From contig NZ_JAPENY010000001.1 in NCBI RefSeq assembly GCF_026341825.1, forward strand, positions 992,001 through 1,056,000: a stretch of DNA of 64,000 bases. Reading direction: 5' to 3'. Shown piece by piece: positions 43,418 through 52,523 of this stretch. Position numbers and translations under genes: made by a program. The stretch comes from Streptomyces sp. NBC_00620 (GTDB lineage Bacteria > Actinomycetota > Actinomycetes > Streptomycetales > Streptomycetaceae). The notes under the pieces were generated by a model, which was not told the origin of the DNA, made no database searches, and saw only the letters and a program-made list of their open reading frames with translations. Each line of letters begins with the position of its first letter. The stretch's first letter is position 1.

Positions 43418-44100
43418 CAGCGGGTGCCTTCCTTCTCGCTCCGGGGAGTCGGGGCGGGCCCGGTGGCTGGGAGGCTCCCGGGGGCCGGGGCGCCGGTGGT
43501 GATCGCCGTGTCCGACTTCGCCTTGCGGGAGAGGACGATCGCGCCGACCAGGGCGGCGAGGAGGAGTACGGAGAGGGCCTCGAAGGGGAGCACCCAGTTC
43601 TGGAAGAGGGCCTTGCCGGTCACCTCGGTGGAGCCGGCGGCGGCGCCGTCCAGATCCATCCACGTCGTGCGGAAGGCGTCGACGACGACCCAGATCAGGG
43701 CGGCCGCGGAGGCGACGGCCACGGTCAGGGCGGCCCAGCGGTTGCCGGAGTCGGCGTCCGGGGAGCGGCCGATGGGGGCCTTGGTGAGCATCAGACCGAA
43801 CAGGAGGAGGACGACGACGGAGCCGACGTAGATGAGGACCTGCACCCAGGCGATGAACTCCGCGGTGAGCAGGAGGTATTCGACGGCGAGGCCGCCGAGC
43901 GCCACCACCAGCCACAGGGCTGCGTGCACCAGCTGCTTGGTGGTGACGGTGACGATCGCGGCGCCGAGGGTGACCAGGCCGACGAGGAGGAAGGCGATCT
44001 CGACGCCGGTCGGGGAGAGGAAGCCGTGGTTGTCGGCGGCGGTGGCGGTAGCGGTGGTCATGGCGTGCGCCGCCGTGACCGTGGCTGCTGCGGCGCTCAC
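43417..44100 (-). CDS. nuoJ: NADH-quinone oxidoreductase subunit J (second copy)
   Basis: A 227-residue membrane subunit with five helices, among them the pi-bulge helix region [25 protein letters not shown]. The GTG at 44100 overlaps the nuoI stop (GTGA), which favours this start over the in-frame ATG 13 codons on. A Pro/Ala-rich tail follows the last helix. Confidence 0.92.
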   Translation of the reverse strand: MSAAAATVTAAHAMTTATATAADNHGFLSPTGVEIAFLLVGLVTLGAAIVTVTTKQLVHAALWLVVALGGLAVEYLLLTAEFIAWVQVLIYVGSVVVLLLFGLMLTKAPIGRSPDADSGNRWAALTVAVASAAALIWVVVDAFRTTWMDLDGAAAGSTEVTGKALFQNWVLPFEALSVLLLAALVGAIVLSRKAKSDTAITTGAPAPGSLPATGPAPTPRSEKEGTR

Positions 44101-44744
44101 GACTCGCCCTCCTGTGGATCGGCGGAGTCCGCCTGGGCGGAATCGGGCCGGCCGGCGGGCTCGGCCTGGGGCGAGGCTTCGGCCTGGGGTGAGGGCTCGG
44201 CCTGGGGTGCGGGTTCGGCCTGGGCTGCCGCGAGCTTCTCGGCTGTCTTGCGGGCGGCGGACAGTTCCTTCGGCTCCTCGGCGGCGGGGTCCAGGGCGGG
44301 TGGAGCCGGGACGGTCCACATCCACTCGCGGAGCTTGTCGCGTTCGTGGGTGAGTTCGTGGATGTCGGTCTCGGCGTACTCGAACTCCGGGGACCAGAAC
44401 AGCGCGTCGAAAGGACAGACCTCGATGCAGATACCGCAGTACATGCACAGGGCGAAGTCGATGGCGAAGCGGTCGAGGACGTTGCGGCTGCGTTCGCGGC
44501 CACCGGGGGCGGCGGGCGGGACCGTCTCCTTGTGGGAGTCGATGTAGATGCACCAGTCCGGGCACTCGCGGGCGCACAGCATGCAGACCGTGCAGTTCTC
44601 CTCGAAGAGGCCGATGACGCCGCGGGTGCGGGGCGGGAGTTCGGGCTGGGCGTCCGGGTACTGCGCGGTGACGGTCTTCTTCGTCATCGTGCGGAGGGTG
44701 ACGGCCAGGCCCTTGGCGAGGCCGGAGCCGGGGATGGGGGCCAT
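44097..44744 (-). CDS. nuoI: NADH-quinone oxidoreductase subunit I (second copy)
   Basis: A 215-residue protein carrying two [4Fe-4S] clusters, N6a and N6b, in [12 protein letters not shown] (about residues 51-62) and [12 protein letters not shown] (about 100-111). It conducts electrons toward the quinone. A tail of about 60 residues contains the repeat [18 protein letters not shown], absent from ordinary NuoI. The ATG at 44744 lies 2 bp after the nuoH stop. Confidence 0.94.
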   Translation of the reverse strand: MAPIPGSGLAKGLAVTLRTMTKKTVTAQYPDAQPELPPRTRGVIGLFEENCTVCMLCARECPDWCIYIDSHKETVPPAAPGGRERSRNVLDRFAIDFALCMYCGICIEVCPFDALFWSPEFEYAETDIHELTHERDKLREWMWTVPAPPALDPAAEEPKELSAARKTAEKLAAAQAEPAPQAEPSPQAEASPQAEPAGRPDSAQADSADPQEGES

Positions 44745-44746
44745 GG

Positions 44747-45715
44747 TTACGAGATCACCACCTTGACGATGCCGGTGAGGGCGATCTGGGCGAGAGCGAG
44801 CGGGACGAGGAGGGTCCAGGCCAGTTTCTGGAGCTGGTCCTCGCGGAGACGGGGGTAGGTCACGCGCAGCCAGATGACGACGAAGGCCAGGACGGCCGCC
44901 TTGAGCAGGGTCCAGACCCAGCCGAGGCCGTCGGCGCCCCAGGGGCCGTGCCAGCCGCCCAGGAAGAGGACGGTGGTCAGGCCGCACAGGACGACGATTC
45001 CGGCGTACTCGGCGAGGAGGAACAGGGCGAAGCGCAGGCCGGTGTACTCGGTGTACGCGCCGAAGATGATCTCCGAGTCGGCGACGGGCATGTCGAAGGG
45101 GGGTCGTTGCAACTCCGCGAGGCCGGCTACGAAGAAGACGATCGCGCCGATGATCTGCCAGGGCAGCCACCACCACTCGAAGGCGTCCACGATGCCGGGG
45201 AGGGAGACGGTGCCGGCCGCCATCGCGACGGAGGCGGCGGTGAGGAGCATCGGGAGTTCGTACGCGAGGAGCTGGGCGGCGGTGCGGAGGCCGCCGAGGA
45301 GGGAGAACTTGTTGGCCGAGGCCCAGCCCGCCATGAGCGAGCCGAGGACGCCCACGCCCATGACGGCGAGTACGAAGAAGATGCCCGCGTCGACGACCTC
45401 GCCGACGGCGCCCTCGCCCGGCCCGATGGGGATGGCGAGGAGGACCAGGAGGTACGGGAGGAGGGCTACGGCAGGGGCGAGTTGGAAGATACGTCGGTCC
45501 GCGCCCGCGGGGACGATGTCTTCCTTCTGCGCGAACTTGACTCCGTCCGCGACGAGTTGGGCCCAGCCGTGGAAGCCGCCCGCGTACATCGGGCCGAGGC
45601 GGCCCTGCATGTGGGCCATCACCTTGTGCTCGGTCTGACCGACGATCAGGGGGAACGTCAGGAACACGACGAAGACGACGAGAAGTCGCAGGGCGACGTC
45701 GAGAGCGTCGTTCAC
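44747..45715 (-). CDS. nuoH: NADH-quinone oxidoreductase subunit H (second copy)
   Basis: A 322-residue membrane subunit with eight helices that forms the quinone entrance with NuoB and NuoD. The conserved loop [29 protein letters not shown] and the acid-rich [17 protein letters not shown] region are present. The ATG overlaps the nuoC stop (ATGA). In ordinary operons nuoD-G stand between nuoC and nuoH; they are missing here. Confidence 0.94.
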   Translation of the reverse strand: MNDALDVALRLLVVFVVFLTFPLIVGQTEHKVMAHMQGRLGPMYAGGFHGWAQLVADGVKFAQKEDIVPAGADRRIFQLAPAVALLPYLLVLLAIPIGPGEGAVGEVVDAGIFFVLAVMGVGVLGSLMAGWASANKFSLLGGLRTAAQLLAYELPMLLTAASVAMAAGTVSLPGIVDAFEWWWLPWQIIGAIVFFVAGLAELQRPPFDMPVADSEIIFGAYTEYTGLRFALFLLAEYAGIVVLCGLTTVLFLGGWHGPWGADGLGWVWTLLKAAVLAFVVIWLRVTYPRLREDQLQKLAWTLLVPLALAQIALTGIVKVVIS

Positions 45716-47085
45716 TGCGGGCCTCCGGAGGGGGCGTCGGGGTCGGGGGTGGGCGGGTCCGGGTCAGGGGGTGCGGTCGGCGGCTTCGGGGTGGCTTCGG
45801 GTTCTGGTGAGGCTTCGGCAGCCTCGGGGGCCGCTTCAGGTTCTGGCGAGCCTTCGGCCTTCGGGGCGGTCGCCTCACGATCCGTGACAGCGGGCTCCGG
45901 CTCCGGCGCGGCTTCCGATTCCGGAGTGACCTTCGGCTCCGGCGCAGCTTCCGGCTCGGGACTGACCTCCGGCTGCTCCGGTTCCGCCTCGTCGAAGGCA
46001 GGGCGGGCGTGGTGCCAGGGCGCGTCCGAACCGCGCGGCGCGGTGGAAGCCGTCGGTTCGGTGTCCTCCGACCGTTGGGTCGCCGAGCCCTGGCTCGCGC
46101 TGCGTGCGCGGCGCGGACCGGCAGGAGCCGTCGGTTCGGTGCCAGCCGGAGCCTCAGAAGCTTCCGGATCCGCAGGCGTCGCCGGGGCAGATGTCGCCCC
46201 CTGCTGCTCGGCGGCCGGAGCCGCGGCTGCCTGCTGGCTTGCCGATCCCTGGCTCGCGCTCCGCGCCCGACGCGGCGACCCAGGAGCACCGGAGCCGGAC
46301 CCAGCACCAGCGCCGGTGCCGGCCCCAGTCGAGTCCGCGCCCACCGAGCCCGCCTCCACGGAACCCGTGGCCGCCACGGAACCCGTACCCGCAGGACCCG
46401 TCTCCGTCGTCTGGCTCGCCGAGCCCTCCCCCGCCGTGCGGGCCCGGCGCGCCGGGCGGTCGCCGGCCGGGCGGGCGGCGCCGCGGGCCGGGCGGGCCGG
46501 GGCCGGAGGGAGTTGGCCCTTGAGGGGGCCCCACTCGTTGGGGTCGGGGACGCCGGGCGGGAGCATCTGGCGGCGCTTGGGGCCGCCGTGCTCGGACTCG
46601 CCGGGTTCTTTCGCGCCGGGCCAGGCCTTGGCGACGCGTGCGGCGAGGACGAAGTCCTTGCGGAGGGGGTGGCCTTCGAAGCCCTCAGGGAGCAGCAGCG
46701 GGGCAAGACCCGGGTGGCCTTCGAAGGTGACGCCGAACATCTCGTGGGTCTCGCGCTCGTGCCAGCCGGCGCCGGCGTACACGGAGACGGCCGACGGGAG
46801 GACGGGCGCGGAGTGCGGGACCGTCGTACGGACGAGCAGGCGCCGTAGCGGACCGAGCGCCGCCACATGCGCCATGACGCGGAAGCCCCCGCCGGGTTGC
46901 GTGCCGGGTTCGTCGACCGCGCTCAGCCAGTCGAAGTACGTGCAGCCCAGCACCTCGCGCGAGGTCTCCAGGGCCGCGATCCAGGAAGTCGGCGGGACGT
47001 CGACCGTCAGGACCTCGTACGACTCCTCGGCCGTGGCGTCCGGGCCGAAGAGTTCCTCGACGGGGGCGGGGAGCCAGCCGGTCAT
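45712..47085 (-). CDS. nuoC: NADH-quinone oxidoreductase subunit C with long disordered tail (second copy)
   Basis: A 457-residue protein. Residues 1 to about 180 form the NuoC domain, ending in the conserved [12 protein letters not shown] and [16 protein letters not shown] region. The remaining 275 residues are low complexity. Three RRAR-x-A-GSASQ-type repeats (about 215-330) are followed by a Pro/Glu/Ala-rich stretch. NuoC is normally about 200-250 residues. The gene starts at the ATG at 47085, overlapping the nuoB stop. Its tail may bind a partner in place of the missing NADH-dehydrogenase module; this is speculation. Confidence 0.9.
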   Translation of the reverse strand: MTGWLPAPVEELFGPDATAEESYEVLTVDVPPTSWIAALETSREVLGCTYFDWLSAVDEPGTQPGGGFRVMAHVAALGPLRRLLVRTTVPHSAPVLPSAVSVYAGAGWHERETHEMFGVTFEGHPGLAPLLLPEGFEGHPLRKDFVLAARVAKAWPGAKEPGESEHGGPKRRQMLPPGVPDPNEWGPLKGQLPPAPARPARGAARPAGDRPARRARTAGEGSASQTTETGPAGTGSVAATGSVEAGSVGADSTGAGTGAGAGSGSGAPGSPRRARSASQGSASQQAAAAPAAEQQGATSAPATPADPEASEAPAGTEPTAPAGPRRARSASQGSATQRSEDTEPTASTAPRGSDAPWHHARPAFDEAEPEQPEVSPEPEAAPEPKVTPESEAAPEPEPAVTDREATAPKAEGSPEPEAAPEAAEASPEPEATPKPPTAPPDPDPPTPDPDAPSGGPQ

Positions 47086-47684
47086 CGGGCGGCTCCCGGG
47101 GCCGGGGGCTGGACCAGACCGCTCTGGAGGGCGGCCACCGACGGTCGCGGCGAGGCGCCGTACCGCTCGCCCAGGGACTCGCGCGCGATCTTCTCCTGGA
47201 GTTTCAGGATGCCCTGGAGGAGAGCCTCGGGGCGGGGCGGGCAGCCCGGCACATAGACGTCCACCGGGATGATCTGGTCGACGCCCTTGGTGACGGAGTA
47301 CGAATCCCAGTACGGGCCACCGCAGTTGGAGCAGGCGCCGAAGGAGATGACGTACTTGGGCTCGGGCATCTGCTCGTACAGGCGCTTCACGGCGGGCGCC
47401 ATCTTGTCCGTGACCGTGCCCGACACCACCATCAGGTCGGCCTGGCGCGGGCCGGGCGCGAAGGGGATCACGCCGAGCCGGATGAAGTCGTGCCGGGCCA
47501 TGGACGCGGCGATGAACTCGATGGCGCAGCAGGCGAGGCCGAAGTTGAAGACCCAGAGCGAGTAGCGGCGGCCCCAGTTGAGGACCACCTTCATCGGCTC
47601 GGGGGCCAGGCGGGAGAGCGCGCCGAGGCGTTTGGGCTCGGGCACGAAAACCGGCTGCCCGGGGGTCTCGGGGGTCACGTCCAT
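47082..47684 (-). CDS. nuoB: NADH-quinone oxidoreductase subunit B (second copy)
   Basis: A 200-residue protein with the cysteines of cluster N2: the Cys pair in LACCAIEF, then GACSNCGG and [10 protein letters not shown]. NuoB passes electrons to quinone at the junction with NuoD and NuoH. The ATG at 47684 overlaps the nuoA stop by 10 bp. The C-terminal 30 residues are a Pro/Ala-rich extension. Confidence 0.94.
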   Translation of the reverse strand: MDVTPETPGQPVFVPEPKRLGALSRLAPEPMKVVLNWGRRYSLWVFNFGLACCAIEFIAASMARHDFIRLGVIPFAPGPRQADLMVVSGTVTDKMAPAVKRLYEQMPEPKYVISFGACSNCGGPYWDSYSVTKGVDQIIPVDVYVPGCPPRPEALLQGILKLQEKIARESLGERYGASPRPSVAALQSGLVQPPAPGAAR

Positions 47685-48100
47685 TCCAGGACGCCCTTCT
47701 TGTAGGCATAGAGCAGGCCCACGGCCAGGAAGCCGAGGAAGATGAACATCTCCACGAGCGTCGCCGCTCCGTAGCCGGGCGCGGCGAAGATCGTCGCCCA
47801 GGGGAAGAGGAAGATCGAGTCGACGGCGAAGATCACGTAGAGGAAGGCGTAGACGTAGTAGCGGACCTGGGTATGGGCCCAGCCCTCGCCGACGGGGTCG
47901 ACTCCGCACTCGTACGTCATGAGTTTCTCGGGGGTGGGGACCATGGGCCGCAACAGGCGTCCCGCGCCGAACGCGACGGCGACGAACAGTACGCCGACGA
48001 CGGCGAGCAGTCCGACCACCGAGTACGACTGGAAGTAGTCCGCGGCGACGACGGGCCCGGCCGCGGCCCCGGTCGCCGTGAGCACGGTCGGTTCCGGCAC
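47675..48100 (-). CDS. nuoA: NADH-quinone oxidoreductase subunit A (second copy)
   Basis: A 141-residue membrane subunit with three helices and the conserved [20 protein letters not shown] loop and DSIFLFPWA. The GTG at 48100 is the likely start, as the upstream frame continues without a ribosome site. It is the first gene of the ten-gene nuo2 operon and is divergent from the sensor kinase at 48312. Confidence 0.92.
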   Translation of the reverse strand: MPEPTVLTATGAAAGPVVAADYFQSYSVVGLLAVVGVLFVAVAFGAGRLLRPMVPTPEKLMTYECGVDPVGEGWAHTQVRYYVYAFLYVIFAVDSIFLFPWATIFAAPGYGAATLVEMFIFLGFLAVGLLYAYKKGVLEWT

Positions 48101-48311
48101 GTCAGCCCCTCGCTCCCTCTGTGATGCGCCTCGTTCGACGATCTGTACGGACGGGAGTCTAGGGCCTGCTAAAGAAACGGTAAGCAGCCCGTCACGCCTC
48201 GGCATGGGCTGATGTGCTGCCCCTGTCCGTCCCGGGGGTGGGGTTTTCCCCAGTGGATCCCGGCGGTCCACCTCATGGCGCGGCGGCTCGCCGCCGGGCA
48301 GGCTAGCGGAT

Positions 48312-49550
48312 ATGACCGAACGCATCACGCTCAGCGGACCGTCGGACAGAACGTCCGACGCCGACCGGCTGCCTCCCGCGCGCTTCGCCTTCGACCCGCA
48401 GACGTGGAAGGAGATCGCGCATCTGCTGGCCAATCTGCCGGTGGCACTGTTCGGTTTCACCTACGTGATGACGGTGATGCTCACGGGCCTGGGGCTGACC
48501 GTGACGGTGATCGGCTTCCCGCTGCTCGCTGCCGGTCTGCTGGGCGCCCGCCAGCTGGGCAAGATGGAGCGGGCCCGTGCCAGGGTGCTGCTCGGGGTGC
48601 GGGTTGACGAGCCGAGTCCGCTGCCGTTGCGCGGCCGGGGCGGGTTCTTCGCCCAGCTGTGGATGTCACTGAAGGACCCGGTGGGCTGGCGCACGGTCCT
48701 GTACGACCTCATACGGCTGCCCTGGGGTATCGCCACCTTCACGATCACGCTCACATCGCTGTTCGTGGCCTGGCCGGTGCTGCCGTTCATCGCGCGGGGG
48801 CTGACGAACGCCGACCGGGCCATGGTGCGCGGGCTGCTGTCGCCCTCCGAGGACCTGGAGCGGCGTATCGCGGAGCTGGAGTCGGACCGGGGGGTCGTGG
48901 TCGACACGGCCGCCGCCGACCTGCGGCGCATCGAACGAGATCTGCACGACGGGGCGCAGGCCCGGCTGGTCAACCTGGCGATGGGGCTCGGCCTGGCCAA
49001 GGAGAAGCTCCTGGAGGGCCAGGCCGACGAGACCGTCGCGGCCATGGTCGACGAGGCGCACGGCGAGGTGAAGCTCGCGTTGCAGGAGCTGCGCGATCTG
49101 GCTCGCGGCATCCACCCGGCGGTCCTCACCGACCGCGGCCTCGACGCCGCGCTGTCCTCGGTCGCCTCACGCTGCACCGTGCCGGTGAAGGTGACGGCCG
49201 ACCTGGAGTCGAGACCGGCCGCGGCGATCGAGGGCATCGCGTACTTCACCGTCTCCGAGCTGCTGCAGAACGTGAGCAAGCACAGCGGTGCGCGGTCCGC
49301 ATCCGTCGACGTATGGCGGACGGACCTGCGGCTGCTCATCCAGGTGTGGGACGACGGGCGCGGCGGCGCCAGCCTCGACGGCGGTACGGGGATGGCGGGC
49401 CTCGCGGACCGCCTCGGCGCGGTCGACGGCCTGTTCGTCATCGACTCGCCGCCCGGTGGTCCCACCGTGATCACGGCGGAGCTCCCGTGGCGGGACCGGG
49501 ACCGGGAAGGCGACCGGAGTGCGCGGGGCGAACCTGCTTCGTGGCGGTAG
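48312..49550 (+). CDS. Sensor histidine kinase (first of a tandem pair)
   Basis: A 412-residue membrane kinase. The N-terminal sensor domain has about four hydrophobic segments (near residues 35-80 and 130-165). A coiled stretch follows, then the HisKA_3 box RIERDLHDGAQARLV with the phospho-accepting H212, and a C-terminal ATPase domain (SELLQNVSKHSGA and later GGTGMAGLADRLGAVDG). It should phosphorylate the LuxR-type regulator at 51551. A second, similar kinase follows. It is divergent from nuoA, with 211 bp between. Confidence 0.92.
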   Translation: MTERITLSGPSDRTSDADRLPPARFAFDPQTWKEIAHLLANLPVALFGFTYVMTVMLTGLGLTVTVIGFPLLAAGLLGARQLGKMERARARVLLGVRVDEPSPLPLRGRGGFFAQLWMSLKDPVGWRTVLYDLIRLPWGIATFTITLTSLFVAWPVLPFIARGLTNADRAMVRGLLSPSEDLERRIAELESDRGVVVDTAAADLRRIERDLHDGAQARLVNLAMGLGLAKEKLLEGQADETVAAMVDEAHGEVKLALQELRDLARGIHPAVLTDRGLDAALSSVASRCTVPVKVTADLESRPAAAIEGIAYFTVSELLQNVSKHSGARSASVDVWRTDLRLLIQVWDDGRGGASLDGGTGMAGLADRLGAVDGLFVIDSPPGGPTVITAELPWRDRDREGDRSARGEPASWR

Positions 49551-49960
49551 CGCGACCGACGGCAGGGCGGGCCGGCTGGACCGGTGACAGGACCAGTGGC
49601 GGGACCGGCGGCAGGACCACTGGCTGAACCACTGGCAGGACCAGTGGCTGAACCACTGGCTGAACCACTGGCGGCAATCGCCCGTCGCCGCCCGTACCCG
49701 CCCGACTGCGCTCCCGTACCTACGCGTACGGCGGCCTCAGCCCAGGGCATACGCCCGGATCGGCCACGTACCCCTGCGATCCTCGCCCGCCGAGCCCGGC
49801 GGAGCCCCCGCACCCCCGCACCCCCGCACCCCCGCACCCCCGCCAAGGTAGGGAAAACCCCCGCCCCAAGACGCCGACCCGCTCCATGGTCGGCGGACGC
49901 CGTGGACAGCAGGGTTGAGGTACGAGCCGACGAGCAGGACGAGTAGAACGGACGGGACCG
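49551..49960. repeat. Intergenic region with two minisatellites
   Basis: No convincing gene is seen in this 410-bp gap. About eight imperfect 12-bp units (ACCACTGGCTGA type) fill 49578-49673. A second array of 8-bp units (GCACCCCC) repeats about four and a half times at 49806-49842. Open frames across them are repeats of GPVAGPLAEP-like residues and look incidental. Confidence 0.8.
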
Positions 49961-51316
49961 ATGGCCACGGATTACGGACAGGGGTACGGGCAGCACGACG
50001 GGCCCGGACTCCGCGGGGCGGGTGTCGAGGAGCGGCGGTTCCGTCTGCCGGCCCCGTTGCGGGCGCCGATCGAGGCCCGCAGCTGGCGCGAGTTCGGCTA
50101 TGTGATGCTGAGCCTGCCGCTCGGCATCCTCATGTTCACGTACGCCGTCACGATGTTCTCGCTCGGCGCGGGACTGCTGATCACCTTCCTCGGGGTCCCG
50201 GTGCTCGCCGCCGCCCTGGCCGGCAGTCGCGGGTTCGGCTCGCTGGAACGGGCCCGGGCGCGCGGGCTGCTCGGGGTCGAGGTGGCCGAGCCGGAGCCGC
50301 TGCGGATGCGGACGCGCGGGGCGTGGGCGTGGATGGGCGCCATGCTCAAGAGCGGTGCGTCCTGGCGGCATCTGCTGTACACGGTGGTGCAGTTCCCGTG
50401 GTCGGTGTTCTCGTTCGTGGTGGCGCTGAACATCTGGGCGTACGGGTGGGCGCTGCTGACGTATCCGCTGTGGTTCTGGGTCTTCCCGATGTACGGGGGG
50501 CAGGACGGGCTCCAGCTCTACGGCGACGACACGCACAGCGTCTACCTGAACAACCCCTTCGAGATCGCCGTGACCGCGATGGTGGGGCTGCTGTTCACCA
50601 TGGCCTCGCCGTGGATCGTGCGCGGGCTGACGACGGTGGACGCGGTGATGGTGCGCGGGCTGCTCGGGCCGTCGAAGCTGGCAACGCGGGTGGTCGAGCT
50701 GGAGTCGGACCGGGGGGTCGTGGTCGACACCGCCGCCGCCGATCTGCGCCGCATCGAGCGGGATCTGCACGACGGGGCGCAGGCCCGGCTGGTCGCCCTG
50801 GCGATGGATCTGGGGCTGGCCAAGGAGAAGCTGACGGAGGATCCGGAGGCGGCCGCGCGGATGGTGGGCGAGGCGCACGGCGAGGTGAAGACGGCGTTGC
50901 AGGAGCTGCGGGATCTGGCCCGCGGCATCCACCCGGCGGTCCTCACCGACCGTGGCCTGGACGCGGCGCTGTCCGCGGTGTCGTCGCGGTGCACCGTGCC
51001 GGTGCAGGTCGATGTGGATCTGCCGACGCGGCCCGCGCCCGCGATAGAGGGGATCGCGTACTTCACGGTCTCCGAGCTGCTGCAGAACATCAGCAAGCAT
51101 TCGCGGGCCACGCGGGCCACGGTGGATGTCTGGCGGGTCGAGAACCGGCTGATGCTCCAGGTCGTGGACAACGGGGTGGGCGGGGCCGATGGCTCCGGCG
51201 GGTCCGGGCTTGCGGGGCTCGCGGAGCGGCTCGGGGCGGTGGACGGGATTCTGGTGGTGGATTCGCCGGTGGGCGGGCCCACTCGGATCACCGCGGAGCT
51301 GCCCTGGCGGGGGTGA
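49961..51316 (+). CDS. Sensor histidine kinase (second of a tandem pair)
   Basis: A 451-residue paralogue of the kinase before it: same order of sensor membrane segments, HisKA_3 box RIERDLHDGAQARLV (phospho-accepting H270) and ATPase domain. The kinase halves are almost the same, while the sensor halves differ and this one has an extra N-terminal tail and a longer loop before the last membrane segment. A recent tandem duplication with diverged inputs feeding one regulator is the simplest reading. Confidence 0.92.
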   Translation: MATDYGQGYGQHDGPGLRGAGVEERRFRLPAPLRAPIEARSWREFGYVMLSLPLGILMFTYAVTMFSLGAGLLITFLGVPVLAAALAGSRGFGSLERARARGLLGVEVAEPEPLRMRTRGAWAWMGAMLKSGASWRHLLYTVVQFPWSVFSFVVALNIWAYGWALLTYPLWFWVFPMYGGQDGLQLYGDDTHSVYLNNPFEIAVTAMVGLLFTMASPWIVRGLTTVDAVMVRGLLGPSKLATRVVELESDRGVVVDTAAADLRRIERDLHDGAQARLVALAMDLGLAKEKLTEDPEAAARMVGEAHGEVKTALQELRDLARGIHPAVLTDRGLDAALSAVSSRCTVPVQVDVDLPTRPAPAIEGIAYFTVSELLQNISKHSRATRATVDVWRVENRLMLQVVDNGVGGADGSGGSGLAGLAERLGAVDGILVVDSPVGGPTRITAELPWRG

Positions 51317-51344
51317 GTGGTCCGGGACCCGGGCGGCGTGGGTG

Positions 51345-51450
51345 TTTTTCGCCCCCGCCGCCCCTACCCATTCCCGCCCCCTGGGGGCTGCGCCCCCAGA
51401 CCCCCATATCGCGCTGACGCGCTCGTCCTCAAACGCCGGACGGGCTGAAC
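51345..51450. repeat. Streptomyces intergenic repeat, first copy
   Basis: A segment with TTTTTCGCCCCC, the hairpin TGGGGGCTGCGCCCCCA and the tail CTCAAACGCCGGACGGGCTG. A copy with the same three parts lies at 59829-59930. The hairpin is a likely terminator for the kinase gene. The tail motif is one I have seen in many Streptomyces intergenic regions. Confidence 0.8.
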
Positions 51451-51550
51451 AGCTCCCCTCCGGTCCCAATGCTGGAATGCTGGGGTCTGTCGTACGAGTG
51501 GGGACTAACCCGGCACCGGCCGGGAGCAGGGCTCTGGGGGGCCGAAAATC

Positions 51551-52222
51551 GTGGAGGACAGGGTGCGGGTCGTCATCGCCGAGGATTCAGTGCTGCTCAG
51601 GGAGGGCCTGACCCGGTTGTTGACCGATCGCGGACACGACGTGGTGGCGGGGGTCGGGGACGGGGACGCGCTGATCAAGACGATCACCGAGTTCGCGGAC
51701 CGGGACGCGCTGCCGGACGTCGTCGTCGCCGACGTGCGGATGCCGCCGACGCACACCGACGAGGGGGTCAGGGCCGCCGTACAGCTGCGCAAGGCGTACC
51801 CGGGACTCGGTGTGCTCGTGCTGTCGCAGTACGTGGAGGAGCAGTACGCCACCGAACTGCTGGCCGGTTCGAGCCGGGGCGTCGGCTATCTGCTCAAGGA
51901 CCGGGTGGCCGAGGTGCGCGAGTTCGTGGACGCGGTGGTACGGGTGGCCCAGGGGGGTACCGCGCTGGACCCGGAGGTGGTCGCGCAGCTGCTCGGGCGG
52001 AGCCGCAAGCAGCATGTGCTCGCGGGGCTCACCCCGAGAGAGCGGGAGGTCCTGGGTCTGATGGCCGAGGGGCGGACGAACTCGGCCGTCGCCCGGCAGC
52101 TCGTCGTGAGTGACGGCGCGGTCGAGAAGCACGTCAGCAACATCTTCCTGAAACTGGGCCTGTCCCAGAGCGACGGGGACCACCGGCGTGTTCTCGCGGT
52201 CCTCACCTATCTGAACTCCTGA
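51551..52222 (+). CDS. LuxR-family response regulator
   Basis: A 223-residue regulator. The receiver domain (about residues 5-125) has the acidic pair E11/D12 and the phospho-acceptor D61 in [10 protein letters not shown]. The C-terminal LuxR helix-turn-helix begins [20 protein letters not shown]. The GTG at 51551 is used; the GTG at 51563 is an alternative (MRVVIAEDS). It is the partner of the two upstream kinases. Its targets may include the neighbouring nuo2 or kor genes. Confidence 0.93.
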   Translation: MEDRVRVVIAEDSVLLREGLTRLLTDRGHDVVAGVGDGDALIKTITEFADRDALPDVVVADVRMPPTHTDEGVRAAVQLRKAYPGLGVLVLSQYVEEQYATELLAGSSRGVGYLLKDRVAEVREFVDAVVRVAQGGTALDPEVVAQLLGRSRKQHVLAGLTPREREVLGLMAEGRTNSAVARQLVVSDGAVEKHVSNIFLKLGLSQSDGDHRRVLAVLTYLNS

Positions 52223-52246
52223 TCATCTGACACTGTGTCAGGTGAT
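52222..52246. promoter_or_regulatory. 25-bp palindrome upstream of korA
   Basis: Arms ATCATCTGACAC (52222-52233) and GTGTCAGGTGAT (52235-52246) pair along 12 bp with one G-T. The core CTGACAC-T-GTGTCAG is perfect. It may terminate the regulator transcript or be an operator for korAB. Confidence 0.6.
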
Positions 52247-52370
52247 TGCGGACACGCCATGGAACGCGAGAACCGGCCAGGCGACACAAGAACCACCACA
52301 GCCGTGCGGCACGAGAACCGAACGAAGAGTGGGAGCGTCTTCAAGGGAAGCGTCGGGGGGCGGGTAAATC

Positions 52371-52523
52371 ATGACAAGTCAGACCGTCAAGCAGTCTCAA
52401 AAAGGTGTCCACTGTGCGAATGACCCCGGGAAGGCGACCCTTACAGACGTAGGGTTGATCCTGGGAAGGCCTGCGGGAAGGCCGCTCCCAGACACCCGCC
52501 TCGAGGGAGGTCCAGTTCAGTGA
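52371..52523 (+). CDS. Possible 50-residue peptide coupled to korA
   Basis: A frame of 50 codons from the ATG at 52371 ends in a TGA overlapping the GTG start of korA (GTGA). Its product begins MTSQTVKQSQ, much like the first four residues of KorA itself (MTSQ). A G-rich stretch precedes the ATG but is not a clean ribosome site. Hairpin-forming AAGGCC/GGCCTT words lie inside. It could be a leader peptide or chance. Confidence 0.35.
   Translation: MTSQTVKQSQKGVHCANDPGKATLTDVGLILGRPAGRPLPDTRLEGGPVQ

Noticed and set aside
49584..49946. 120-codon frame with GPVAGPLAEP repeats between the kinases
   Set aside because: The repeats are the 12-bp minisatellite translated; the second half is Pro/Arg-rich and there is no start signal.
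48461..51469. 1002-codon minus-strand frame across both kinase genes
   Set aside because: Antisense shadow of two strongly supported kinases; composition is Arg/Pro/Ser-rich and has no recognisable domain.
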